From positions 104,234,040 through 104,298,039 of the forward strand of contig OX638130.1 of assembly GCA_951804985.1 (NCBI GenBank): a stretch of DNA of 64,000 bases, in the 5' to 3' direction. Within the stretch, counting starts at the first letter, position 1; the number at the start of each line of letters is the position of its first letter. The notes under the pieces were generated by a model. It saw only the letters and a list, made by a program, of their open reading frames with translations. It was not told the origin of the DNA and made no database searches. The position numbers were made by a program, and so were the translations under genes. Source of the DNA: Dryomyza anilis (taxonomy: Eukaryota; Arthropoda; Insecta; Diptera; Dryomyzidae). Below are positions 46,437 to 59,077 of this stretch, one piece after another.

Positions 46437-49400
46437 TTAGTGTGTGCCATTGGTGCCGTTAGTACCGTTTGTCTTGGCTGGGGCACCTTGTGCAATGAAT
46501 GCCATAACGTCCAATTTGCTGGCCAGACTCTTGAGCACATCTTTGCCATCTGTTGTTAAAAAAACAGTTTAATGATTTGTAGTTTGTTGTATATATATTA
46601 AAGAACTTACCTTCTTTATCGATAATGAGAACACATGGATCGACCTCGAGCACACGTGCCAATTTTCCCAGAATATCAGTGCTGCTCAGACGAATGACAC
46701 GCTTGTTGATGGCCTTCAGTGCGGAGTCAGTGGGTTGACGGTTCATGCTAACGATCTGGCTCATGAGATTATCCTGAGCGACAGCGCCAAGTATCGAACT
46801 AGTTGAGAAGGTAAATCAATTAGTTATGAGTTTATTTAAATAACAAAAAAAAATCATAATTTTGATGTATTTGTGCATTCAAATGCAATTAAATTCATCA
46901 AATTAAGAAAATATGAAATACCATAAATGCTATAAATAAAATATATTCATATTTTTGATGAATTTGTTCGTGATTAATTTAAATCATATACATTCAATTT
47001 ATGAATTGTACATAATATTTATGAATTAAGAAAAATATAAAATTCCATAAATGCTATAAATAAAATATATTCATAATTTTGATGTATTGTTCGTGATAAA
47101 TTTAAATCGTATACATCCAATTGATGAAATGTACATAATATTTATGCATAATTCATAAATTAATAAATAAGAATAATTTCGCTATGAATTTATTATAATT
47201 CTCATTTTTTGTCATACATAAATCCAATGATATAATTGGAAAAATCATTATTTTAATGTATTTGTTCATTACAATGCAATTAAATTCATCAAATTAATAA
47301 CGATTCATAATAATGATTAATTCGACTATGAATTTACTGTTATTATTAGTGAATTCAATATTTTAAATATTCTATAAATGCTAAAAATGTATAAATAAAA
47401 TAAATTCATCATCATTATGTTCATTCACATTCATCAAATTGCTAAAATGTATGATTGTAATAATTAATTCATATTTTTTTTTAAATTAAAATCGCAATTA
47501 TTCCTCCATTTGTTAATTTAAATAATTCCTAAATATAAATAACAGAAATAAACATAATTTTGATATACTTATTAATTGAAATGCGTTTAAATTCATTAAA
47601 TTAATTATGTTGATGATTTATTTTAGTATGAAATCACTGAAATTATGAGTTCATTTAGTATTTTCAATATTTCGTAAATGCTATAAATTCACAAATAAAA
47701 TACATTCATAACTTTCTTGTATTCGTTCATCACCAAATGATTGAATGTTGACCATATGAATTATTAATTCATAAATTAATTAATATCGTGGTCAAGTTCA
47801 CTGTGAATTCTTTAATATAATAAGCAATTTATGAATTTAAATAATCTGCAAATTCAAATAAACAAATTACCGTAATATTAATGAACTTGTCATTGAAATT
47901 CATCAAATTATTTATGTAGACATTATTGATGAATAGTATTTTTAATTCACAGTATAAAAATCATTAATAATCTAAGACAGTTTACTATTTTTAATTTGCG
48001 TGTATACAAAGAATTCATAAAATGAATTTATACATCATATGAATTATGGACTTCTTACATCAAAATGATGTATAATTCTTAAATTTTTCTGTGAATGCCT
48101 AAATGTTATAATCAAATAAATTTAAATAGAGTCACAATTTTGATGATCTTTTCAATGAAATGCATTAGCATTTAACAATTTAATTATGATTAATAAGAAT
48201 ACTATTTATCATAAAGAATTCATTAATAATGTGAGTCAAATAACTATATTGAATATTTCGTAAATGCTATGAATTCATAAATAAAACAAATCATCCTGAA
48301 TGTTAAATTTGTTTCTCCATTGCTACATCAATATGATGATGTTTAATTTATATATTCTTTAAATCATCAGACATATAATGATGAATAATACATAACTACT
48401 TTAAAATTCTGTTCATTAACGTTATGAATGGTACATCAAAATTATCTAATAATATTTTTGTATAAATTCAGCACCACTGAATATTAATATTGATGAATAA
48501 TTCATAAAATGTATAAACATAATGTATAAATAATATACCTTTGTTCATCAATATTATTAACGTATGAAAGTCCATGATGATGGTAATTCATAGTGAATAT
48601 AAATGCAGAAATAATATACATTAATTAATATGTATCATGAAAAATAATTCTAAATCTTTTGCATGATATATCAATGACTGTTAATCCTGATGAATAAATG
48701 AAAGATTAATCATAAAATACAATGATGAATAAATACATGAATAAATAAATACTGATGAATAAATACATTAATGAATAAATGCTTTAATCAATAAATACAT
48801 TAATGAATAAATACATTAATGAAAAAATACATTCATGAATAAATACATTAATGAATAAATATATTAATGAATAAATATATTAATGAATAAATATATTATT
48901 TGAATAAATACATTAGTGTATTTATTCATTAATGAATACAAATACGTTGATGAATAAATATATTAATGAATAAATACATTAATGTATTTATTCATTAAAG
49001 AATATAAATACGTTGATGAATAAATACATTAATGAATACATACATTGATGAATAAATACTGATGAATAAATACATTAATGAATAAATATATTAATGAATA
49101 AATATATTAATGAATAAATACATTAATGAATAAATACATTAATGAATAAATACATTAATGAAAAATACATTAATGAATAAATACATTAATGAAAAAATAC
49201 ATTCATGAATAAATACATTAATGAATAAATATATTAATGAATAAATACATTAATGAATAAATACATTAATGAATAAATATATTAATGAATAAATACATTA
49301 ATGAATAAATATATTAATGAATAAATATATCAATGAATTAATACATTAATGTATTTATTCATTAATGAATATAAATACGCTGACATAAATACATTAATGA

Positions 49401-52400
49401 ATAAATACATTAATAAATAAATACATTGATGAATACATACTGATGAATAAATACATTAATGAATAAATATATTAATGAATAAATATATTAATGAATAAAT
49501 ACATTAATGAATAAATACATTAATGAATAAATACATTAATGAAAAATACATTCATGAATAAATACATTAATGAATAAATATATTAATGAATAAATACATT
49601 AATGAATAAATACATTAATGAATAAATATATTAATGAATAAATACATTAATGAATAAATACATTAATGAATAAATACATTAATGAAAAATACATTAATGA
49701 ATAAATACATTAATGAAAAAATACATTCATGAATAAATACATTAATGAATAAATATATTAATGAATAAATACATTAATGAATAAATATATTAATGAATAA
49801 ATATATCAATGAATTAATACATTAATGTATTTATTCATTAATGAATATAAATACGCTGACATAAATACATTAATGAATAAATACATTAATAAATAAATAC
49901 ATTGATGAATAAATACTGATGAATAAATACATTAATGAATAAATATATTAATGAATAAATATATTAATGAATAAATACATTAATGAATAAATACATTAAT
50001 GAATAAATACATTAATGAAAAATACATTAATGAATAAATATATTAATGAATAAATACCTTAATGTATTTATTCATTAATGAATATAAATACGTTGATGAA
50101 TAAATACATTAATGAATAAATACATTAATGAACAAATACATTAACGACATAAATTAAATACGCTGACATAAATACATTAATGAATAAATACATTAATAAA
50201 TAAATACATTGATGAATAAATACTGATGAATAAATACATTAATGAATAAATATATTATTTGAATAAATACATTAGTGTATTTATTCATTAATGAATACAA
50301 ATACGTTGATGAATAAATATATTAATGAATAAATACATTAATGTATTTATTCATTAAAGAAAATAAATACGTTGATGAATAAATACATTAATGAATACAT
50401 ACATTGATGAATAAATACTGATGAATAAATACATTAATGAATAAATATATTAATGAATAAATATATTAATGAATAAATACATTAATGAATAAATACATTA
50501 ATGAATAAATACATTAATGAAAAATACATTAATGAATAAATACATTAATGAAAAAATACATTCATGAATAAATACATTAATGAATAAATATATTAATGAA
50601 TAAATACATTAATGAATAAATACATTAATGAATAAATATATTAATGAATAAATACATTAATGAATAAATATATTAATGAATAAATATATCAATGAATTAA
50701 TACATTAATGTATTTATTCATTAATGAATATAAATACGCTGACATAAATACATTAATGAATAAATACATTAATAAATAAATACATTGATGAATACATACT
50801 GATGAATAAATACATTAATGAATAAATATATTAATGAATAAATATATTAATGAATAAATACATTAATGAATAAATACATTAATGAAAAATACATTCATGA
50901 ATAAATACATTAATGAATAAATATATTAATGAATAAATACATTAATGAATAAATACATTAATGAATAAATATATTAATGAATAAATACATTAATGAATAA
51001 ATACATTAATGAATAAATACATTAATGAAAAATACATTAATGAATAAATACATTAATGAAAAAATACATTCATGAATAAATACATTAATGAATAAATATA
51101 TTAATGAATAAATACATTAATGAATAAATATATTAATGAATAAATATATCAATAAATTAATACATTAATGTATTTATTCATTAATGAATATAAATACGCT
51201 GACATAAATACATTAATGAATAAATACATTAATAAATAAATACATTGATGAATAAATACTGATGAATAAATACATTAATGAATAAATATATTAATGAATA
51301 AATATATTAATGAATAAATACATTAATGAATAAATACATTAATGAATAAATACATTAATGAAAAATACATTAATGAATAAATATATTAATGAATAAATAC
51401 CTTAATGTATTTATTCATTAATGAATATAAATACGTTGATGAATAAATACATTAATGAATAAATACATTAATGAACAAATACATTAACGACATAAATTAA
51501 ATACGCTGACATAAATACATTAATGAATAAATACATTAATAAATAAATACATTGATGAATAAATACTGATGAATAAATACATTAATGAATAAATATATTA
51601 TTTGAATAAATACATTAGTGTATTTATTCATTAATGAATACAAATACGTTGATGAATAAATATATTAATGAATAAATACATTAATGTATTTATTCATTAA
51701 AGAAAATAAATACGTTGATGAATAAATACATTAATGAATACATACATTGATGAATAAATACTGATGAATAAATACATTAATGAATAAATATATTAATGAA
51801 TAAATATATTAATGAATAAATACATTAATGAATAAATACATTAATGAATAAATACATTAATGTAAAATACATTAATGAATAAATACATTAATGAAAAAAT
51901 ACATTCATGAATAAATACATTAATGAATAAATATATTAATGAATAAATACATTAATGAATAAATACATTAATGAATAAATATATTAATGAATAAATACAT
52001 TAATGAATAAATATATTAATGAATAAATATATCAATGAATTAATACATTAATGTATTTATTCATTAATGAATATAAATACGCTGACATAAATACATTAAT
52101 GAATAAATACATTAATAAATAAATACATTGATGAATACATACTGATGAATAAATACATTAATGAATAAATATATTAATGAATAAATATATTAATGAATAA
52201 ATACATTAATGAATAAATACATTAATGAATAAATACATTAATGAAAAATACATTCATGAATAAATACATTAATGAATAAATATATTAATGAATAAATACA
52301 TTAATGAATAAATACATTAATGAATAAATATATTAATGAATAAATACATTAATGAATAAATACATTAATGAATAAATACATTAATGAAAAATACATTAAT

Positions 52401-55400
52401 GAATAAATACATTAATGAAAAAATACATTCATGAATAAATACATTAATGAATAAATATATTAATGAATAAATACATTAATGAATAAATATATTAATGAAT
52501 AAATATATCAATGAATTAATACATTAATGTATTTATTCATTAATGAATATAAATACGCTGACATAAATACATTAATGAATAAATACATTAATAAATAAAT
52601 ACATTGATGAATAAATACTGATGAATAAATACATTAATGAATAAATATATTAATGAATAAATATATTAATGAATAAATACATTAATGAATAAATACATTA
52701 ATGAATAAATACATTAATGAAAAATACATTAATGAATAAATATATTAATGAATAAATACCTTAATGTATTTATTCATTAATGAATATAAATACGTTGATG
52801 AATAAATACATTAATGAATAAATACATTAATGAACAAATACATTAACGACATAAATTAAATACGCTGACATAAATACATTAATGAATAAATACATTAATA
52901 AATAAATACATTGATGAATAAATACTGATGAATAAATACATTAATGAATAAATATATTAATGAATAAATATATTAATGAATAAATACATTAATGAATAAA
53001 TACATTAATGAATAAATACATTAATGAAAAATACATTAATGAATAAATATATTAATGAATAAATACCTTAATGTATTTATTCATTAATGAATAAATACGT
53101 TAATGAATAAATACATTAATGAATAAATACATTGATGAATAAATATGATTCATTAATATTATTTATATGATTAATGTAGAGTTAAACTGAATTTAAATCA
53201 ACGCATATCTAAATTTAATAAGTTTTTTCATTTCTATAATTTTTATCTTATAGAATTCTTACCCATCTTCCTCGTCTACCATGGTAACCTGTGACAGCTG
53301 CTGCTTATGCATCAGCGCAATGGCCTCCGCAAAGGTGGCATTCGATTTAATGGTCACCGCACTAGTCAACTTCAAATCGCTGACGGGCACATTCCACCAC
53401 CACTGCTTGAACTCATCGACCACCTCCTTGAAGCCGCGCGCCTCCATCCAGTTGTCCGACACAAATTTCGTCATATAGTTGCGAATGCCATCGGGCAAAA
53501 TAACCACACAACGTTGTCCTTCCTTCAGTGACTTGGCACACTTGAGTGCACCTGCCATAGCACCACCGCTAGAGCCGCCACAGAGAAGAGCCTCCTCCGC
53601 ATTGAGACGACGCGACATGGGAAAACAATCCTTATCGCTGATCTTTGTCCAGACATCAATCACAGACAAATCACCGACCGTTGGTACAAAATCATAACCA
53701 ATGCCCTCAACTTCATAGAATTGCACATCAGTCTTGTTCAGTTCCTCGGGACGAGCCAAAACCGAACCGAATGGATCGACGCCGACCACTTGACATGACG
53801 GCACCTCCTCTTTGATTTTACGACCAATGCCCGAAATGGTGCCAACTGTACCGGCAGCACATACTACCATGTCGACTTTGTTGTCCAACTGCCAGAGTAT
53901 TTCGGCGGCAGTGCCATCATAATGCGCCAATGGATTACCCGGATTACGATACTGATCCAGTACAATTGAATTGGGTATTTCGCGTTGTAAACGTTGCGCC
54001 ACATAGATGAGACCTTCGGGTGAATCGTATGCAGCCTCGGTCGGAGTGCGTATAATTTTAGCACCAAGTGCGCGCAATGCATAAACCTTTTCGTTGGACA
54101 TTTTCTCTGGCATTACAATGAGGCATTTGTAGCCCTTGACGGCGCACGCCATGGCCAGACCGATGCCAGTGTTGCCCGAGGTCGGTTCAATAATGGTGCA
54201 GCCTGGTTTGAGCAGACCCTGTTCTTCGGCATCCTGTACCATGCGGTAGCCAATGCGATCCTTAACTGAGCCACCGGGATTCAGAAACTCGCATTTGGCA
54301 TCTATTAGTCGGAGAGTTTTCGGGAGAAAATGTTAAAAAATGGTTGTAAGGTAATTTTTATGTATTTTAGGGAACATAACATACACATCTCGCATTTGAT
54401 GCCCTCGGACTGTGGAATGTGGTTCAGTTTGACCAGCGGTGTGCAGCCGATCACTTCCAGAATGTCGGGGGTGATCTTCTGTCGGTGTGCACTATAATTA
54501 AGGGGGTTTATTTAAATTGTATAGATATAAAAGAGTTATGAGTTCAAAAAGAACCGACAAATTTTGCTCTGTACAAATCATTTTTTTTTATTCTTTGAAT
54601 TATTCCAGATAGAAATTGTTCCTGTAGTAATTTCTTCTCGAACCACTCCACTCTCCTAAATCCTTGGAAAATATATTTTTTTTCCCTAAAATACCATTTT
54701 ATACAAATATTTTAAATATTCTTTCCCCATTTTTTTTTATAATAATTTGCAAAAAAAATTGTATAAACGTTTTTGAAAAGTATGAAAGAATGAAGTAGAA
54801 TTTCTGGGAAAACTTTTTTGGTTTTTGAAATATTATCTCGCAAAAAATTGTCTTGGAAAAGAAAGAAAGAATCCTTCAGGGAAATTATATTAATCGGACC
54901 ATCAGCAACTTTAATATGCCGTTGTCCTACGAAGGGGTGAATTAAAACCTGATACAAACCATTGTACCTATCACTGAACTGTTCTTCAATTGTAGAATTG
55001 GATTACGCTGAAAATTCTACAATTGAATAAAAGTTATGTTTAGTTCTAAAGTTCAGTATGAGGTATAATATCAGCCCTTTCTAGGACACGGCCATGTTAA
55101 AGTTATCAATTCGTTTAAAATAAAATTGGTAGAATTAGTACTGAATAAATATTCCCGTGGGAAATTGTCTTGGAAAGAATATGAGAAATTGTCTATGATC
55201 GTTTTTATCGTCCCCGAACAATTATTTCTTTGAAATTCCCTCAAATTTGCATTTATACCCTAGAAAGAATTGTCTTAAAAACATTGTAAGGCAAGAATAA
55301 TGTGTATCCTGTTAAAATATGAGATGCACAATAAAGAATCTAAATCTTTCTCAATATTCCCGTAGGTAATTGTCTTGGAAAGAATATGAGAAATTGTCTA

Positions 55401-56083
55401 TGATCGTTTTTATCGTCCCCGAACAATTATTTCTTTGAAATTCCCTCAAATTTACATTTATACCCTAGAAAGAATTGTCTTAAAAACATTGTAAGGCAAG
55501 AATTATGTGTATCCTGTTAAAATATGAGCTGCACAAGAATCTAAATCTTTCTCAGATTTCATAGCCAATTTCTCAGACAATTTCCTACGGGAATATTTAG
55601 GAAGATTTAGATTCTTTATTGTGCAGCTCATATTTTAACAGGATACATATAATTCTTGCCTTACAATGTTTTTAAGACAATTGTTTCTAGGGTATAAATG
55701 CAAATTTGAGGGAATTTCAAAGAAATAATTGTTCTCCTGGAAATTGTCTCACGATTCAACGTTTACTTCAAATAAATTTTCTTTGTATTCTCAAACCACA
55801 AATTATCTCTTTATAATTCTTTGACTAATGCATTCTTGCACAACATTTTATGGTTTCTGTAAAAATTAAATCGGAAAAAATTATAATGAACTAATGAAAT
55901 AAAAAAAAAATATATATATTCTCCCTGAAGAATGTTTTCTAAACCCTCAAAATCAGCTGTAACTTACATTTCTTTCTTGCTGTGCACCGTCTTCTGCTGA
56001 GCGCCCAATTTCCAGGTGCATTTTGATGGTTTTCCAGGATCAATAAAGTCCTTTGGTCTTTCGTATGTCTTATTGGCAGGCAT
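46437..56083 (-). CDS. Cbs: Cystathionine beta-synthase
   Basis: PLP enzyme that condenses serine and homocysteine to cystathionine, the entry step of transsulfuration, and also makes H2S. Five minus-strand exons: 56083-55968, 54491-54385, 54301-53263, 46798-46611 and 46549-46437, in phase, 520 residues. The N-terminus [20 protein letters not shown] is followed by C22 and H34 at the positions of the heme ligands of animal CBS. The PLP lysine is K88 in [19 protein letters not shown] (115-120) and GTVGT (225-229) hold the cofactor phosphate; the second is GTGGT in human. CGGSSGG and [11 protein letters not shown] are conserved. A CBS regulatory region from about 385 follows [10 protein letters not shown]. 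The last residues are (NGT)-repeats. Intron 3 is 6.5 kb of satellite. It converges with OstStt3. Confidence 0.95.
46799..48690. repeat. Diverged AT-rich repeats flanking the Cbs satellite
   Basis: Loose repetition of words such as AATTCATAAATTAATAAATA, AAATGCTATAAATAAAATAT and TTCATCAAATTA over 1.9 kb. These resemble decayed units of the satellite to the right, suggesting that the array was once longer. No coding sequence. Confidence 0.5.
48690..53150. repeat. 16-bp satellite ATTAATGAATAAATAC with higher-order organisation, in Cbs intron 3
   Basis: About 4.4 kb of tandem 16-bp units with TAC/TAT variants, short inverted pieces (TTAATGTATTTATTCATTAA) and marker units (ACTGATG, ACGCTGACAT, TATTATTTGA, ACGACATAAATTAAATACGC). 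Marker spacing repeats as about 195, 380, 476 and 307 bp, summing to about 1358 bp. TATTATTTGA occurs at 48894, 50253 and 51596 (spacing 1359 and 1343; the shorter period is short by exactly one 16-bp unit). So the array is about three copies of a 1.36 kb higher-order repeat plus partial ends. Confidence 0.92.
54492..55967. repeat. Cbs intron 1 with 205-bp direct duplication and inverted copy
   Basis: 55154-55357 and 55358-55560 are direct repeats of about 205 bp (GAAATTGTCTTGGAAAGAAT, TTTTTATCGTCCCCGAACAA, AAACATTGTAAGGCAAGAAT). 55585-55745 is an inverted third copy (CAGGATACATATAATTCTTG and so on), so transcripts could fold into a long hairpin. The left part of the intron (54492-55150) shows no element. 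Confidence 0.7.
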
Positions 56084-56811
56084 CTTTAAGCGTATCTAAG
56101 TGTTAACTCTAAAATATTAAATAAAAGAAATCATATTAAAAATCACATGTTGCAAAAAATATTAGAAACTATTCAAATTCTATATCATAGAGCCACAAAT
56201 ATATTTTTTTTCGGCTAGCAACCTACGTCAACTCAGAACAAGTGCGGAAATGAATTTGAGGGCCTGACTTAGAAAAACATGTTTTTTTAAAAGACTTATC
56301 ACTTTAGTAATTAAAAAATTTTAAAAAATAATTTTTTTGGTTAGGGTCAACATACTGAACTCTTTATCAATCCAACCAACGAAAATAACAAACATTCGTT
56401 ATAGAAATTTTGTAGTTATAAGCGTGCAAATGTGGTTTCAAAAGATTTTGCTTACGTATTTCTTATCAAAATAAATGTATATATTTAATAAATAAAAAAA
56501 AAGTAAAATAAATAATGACATTAATTTGCTTTTGATACTTTCACTATCTATCGTGTGAAACCTCAAGTAAATTCATATCAATTTTGTTGCATATAACATG
56601 TTAAATTAATTTTATTTTGTAGAATTTTAGTTATTATTTAATACAATCATAAATATTTAACAGTTTTAAATGTATTGAAATAAAAAATAATATATTTTTT
56701 AAATTAAAACTAGGCATTGAAAAATATTTTAATATGAATCAGCTTAGTTTTAGTAGCTTTATAGATTATATTTTATTTTGAAAAAGTTGTAATCAAAAAA
56801 ATTATGTTTTA
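56084..56811. other. Cbs upstream region
   Basis: AT-rich, no gene. Should contain the Cbs promoter; further 5' UTR exons cannot be excluded (CTTTAAGCG... precedes the start codon). No certain core element seen. Confidence 0.4.
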
Positions 56812-58092
56812 TAAGGACTGCGTCGAATAAAATTGTCCGCTACAAAAATGAAAAAATCTAGAAATCTAGTAATCGAATTTTTATAGAATAAAATATTTTA
56901 TTTTGCAAATTATTTTTAGATTTAAAAAAAAATATAAAAAACCAGAAATTAATATTTTTTAATAAAAAGTTTTAATTTTTCCGGAACCCCTTCCATTAAT
57001 GTTGTAATGGTAGTGTCCGACACCCTCACAGCTGCTGAAGACCACTTTATTTTAAAGTCTTGAAGGTCTTTGGCCACTTTTTTTGTTGTCTTCATCTCCC
57101 TTTTTACTAAAGCCCAGTATCTCCCAATCGGCCTGAGTTCTGGACAGTTTGGTGGATTGGCTTCTCTAGGCACCAAAATCACTGCATTTTGTTGGATCCA
57201 CTCTAAGGCCGTTTTGCTGTAGTGACATGAAGCGAGGTCAGGCCAAAAAAATGTGGACACTTCATGTTGGCGTAAAAATGGAAGCAATCTCTTTTGCAAG
57301 CATTCCTTGCAAGCATTCTTTTGCAAGCATTCCTTCACATATATTTCGCTATTAATTGTACCCGATGTCACGAATGAGCTGCTCCTTTTTCCACAACTGC
57401 AAATTGAGGAAACAAGGAATTTCTTTGGGAATTTTGTCATTTTTTTTGATTTGAATTTTTCAGTGACATTTCCTCGAGAATCGGTTGTATAAAATTCCTG
57501 CCCAGGTAGCTGAGAAAAGTTCGTTTCGTCCATTATGCAGCAATCGAATTTAAAAAAAAAATCTTGGTTCAGCTTTTTAGCTCGTTGTTTTGCGGTTTCA
57601 TTCTTGACGGCAATTCTATCCGGAACTTTTTGGACCTTGTACGTGTTCAGCCCAGCTTCTTTCTTAGTCCTGCGCACGAAAGATTCTGAGCAATCCGCCT
57701 TTCTCGCCAATTTCCTTCCGGATATGCTTGGATCTTTCTTTAAAATATTTCACGATCATGTGGGCCTTTTTTTTTACCAGAACCTTTCTTCCGATCAATA
57801 CTCAGGTCTTCCTTAAAGCGGTTGATAACGCGAGAAATGGTCCCTACCTCCTTGGCAATTTTTTTAAAAGACCAACTAGGTTGTTTTTGAAAAATTTTAA
57901 TTATATTTTCTCGCACTTCCACTTCGTTTGCCATTTTGGCGTTAAATAAATTTTGTATTGACTATAACTGACACAAATTATTTTCTGCCATTTGATTCAG
58001 AGCTACTATGATCACATTTTTTTATTTTGAATCTTGCAATAGCACATTATGGGAAGATATGTAACGGACAATTTTATTCGACGCAGTCCTTA
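56812..58092 (-). mobile_element. Tc1/mariner-like element, copy 1 (about 1.28 kb)
   Basis: Terminal inverted repeats of about 28 bp, TATAAGGACTGCGTCGAATA then AAATTGTCCG at the left and its complement at the right, with TA flanks. The length is typical of a full element. The transposase gene runs right to left and is disrupted (separate entry). The TIRs differ at a single position, so the copy is fairly young. Copy 2 lies 1 kb to the right in opposite orientation. Confidence 0.88.
56949..57934 (-). pseudogene. Tc1/mariner transposase, frameshifted
   Basis: Cut-and-paste transposase in two frames. The N-terminal frame 57934-57740 starts MANEVEVRENIIKIFQKQPS and carries the helix-turn-helix (FKKIAKEVG). 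The C-terminal frame 57710-56949 holds most of the protein (ARKADCSESFVRRTKKEAGL, KTYKVQ-like NTYKVQKVPDR). Compared with copy 2 an 18-bp stretch and one or more further bases are missing around 57740-57760, near where the frame is lost. Catalytic residues: D in IMDETNF and D in FFWPDLASCHYSK are present; the expected third acidic residue in RPIGRYW is Gly, with 37 residues between, which would be a DD37E type. A 10-residue piece (ACKECLQKN-like) is tandemly duplicated. It is broken and not expected to make an active enzyme. Confidence 0.85.
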
Positions 58093-59077
58093 TATCAAGA
58101 TTTTTCAATTGTTTATGACTATTGTATATTTATATCTAGATTAATTTTTGTAGTATTAAAGATATTATGCAATCTGTAAACTTGTAGATATGTAGTATAT
58201 ACAATAGGTAGTCTTATTGATAGGTAGTCTTATAGATAACAGTAAAATATCGTGATTGAAAAGCAAACAAAAAAAATTGGACAAAACTACTTTGTGAACT
58301 ACTTTATTTCGATTACACAGCACAACAATAAAAAATTATACGCGATCTTAGTATGATTTTCCGCTGGAGTTCAAGTTTCTAATCACGACTTCATATTCAG
58401 TTTTTTTCAGATTGGCTAAAGTTTTTTTTTTTGTTATTACGTAAAACACATATATTGCAATTCCTGTGTTTTTTTTCTACATATTTTGGATTTTAATTTT
58501 AGATATTTTGCGTTTGACTGGTCATAACTTTGGTCAAATACATTCAAATTTTATGTGGTTTATTTCAAAATATTAGCTGAAGTATTCCCAATGAAATACA
58601 AAAGAAATAAAAATCGAAAACTCAAATTTGTAAAAAATAAAAGTCAAAAATTATTAGAAAAACATAAGAATTGCTATATATTTGTTTTACCTAAAAACTA
58701 AAAACTTTAGGCAATATGAAAATACTGAGTATGAGGTCGTGATTAGAATCATGAAGTCCATGGAAAAATCGTGTATATAAAAAATAGCCCCCTTTGTTAT
58801 CAAGTGTTTTATATATTCACATATCGATACCTTACAGTAGGGATGTCCAAAATACATCGATGTTTTCAAAACACTCGTTATATTACTTTGATACATCGAT
58901 GTTTTCCGATACAATATAAGCCTCAGAATCTATTCGATACATCGATACATAAATTGAGACTAGCCAGTGGTCAGCATTTTACTTTGATGGGAAAATGCAT
59001 TGGAAGCACATTATAAATTTAAATTTTATATTTTTGCTTTAAAGGTGGACATATTATCTACAATATTATATTATCTG
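58093..59077. other. Spacer between the two mariner copies
   Basis: No gene. ATACATCGATG occurs three times at 58850-58950 (ATACATCGATGTTTTC twice, GATACATCGATACAT once), giving CATCGATG palindromes. Remaining sequence is plain AT-rich. Confidence 0.4.
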
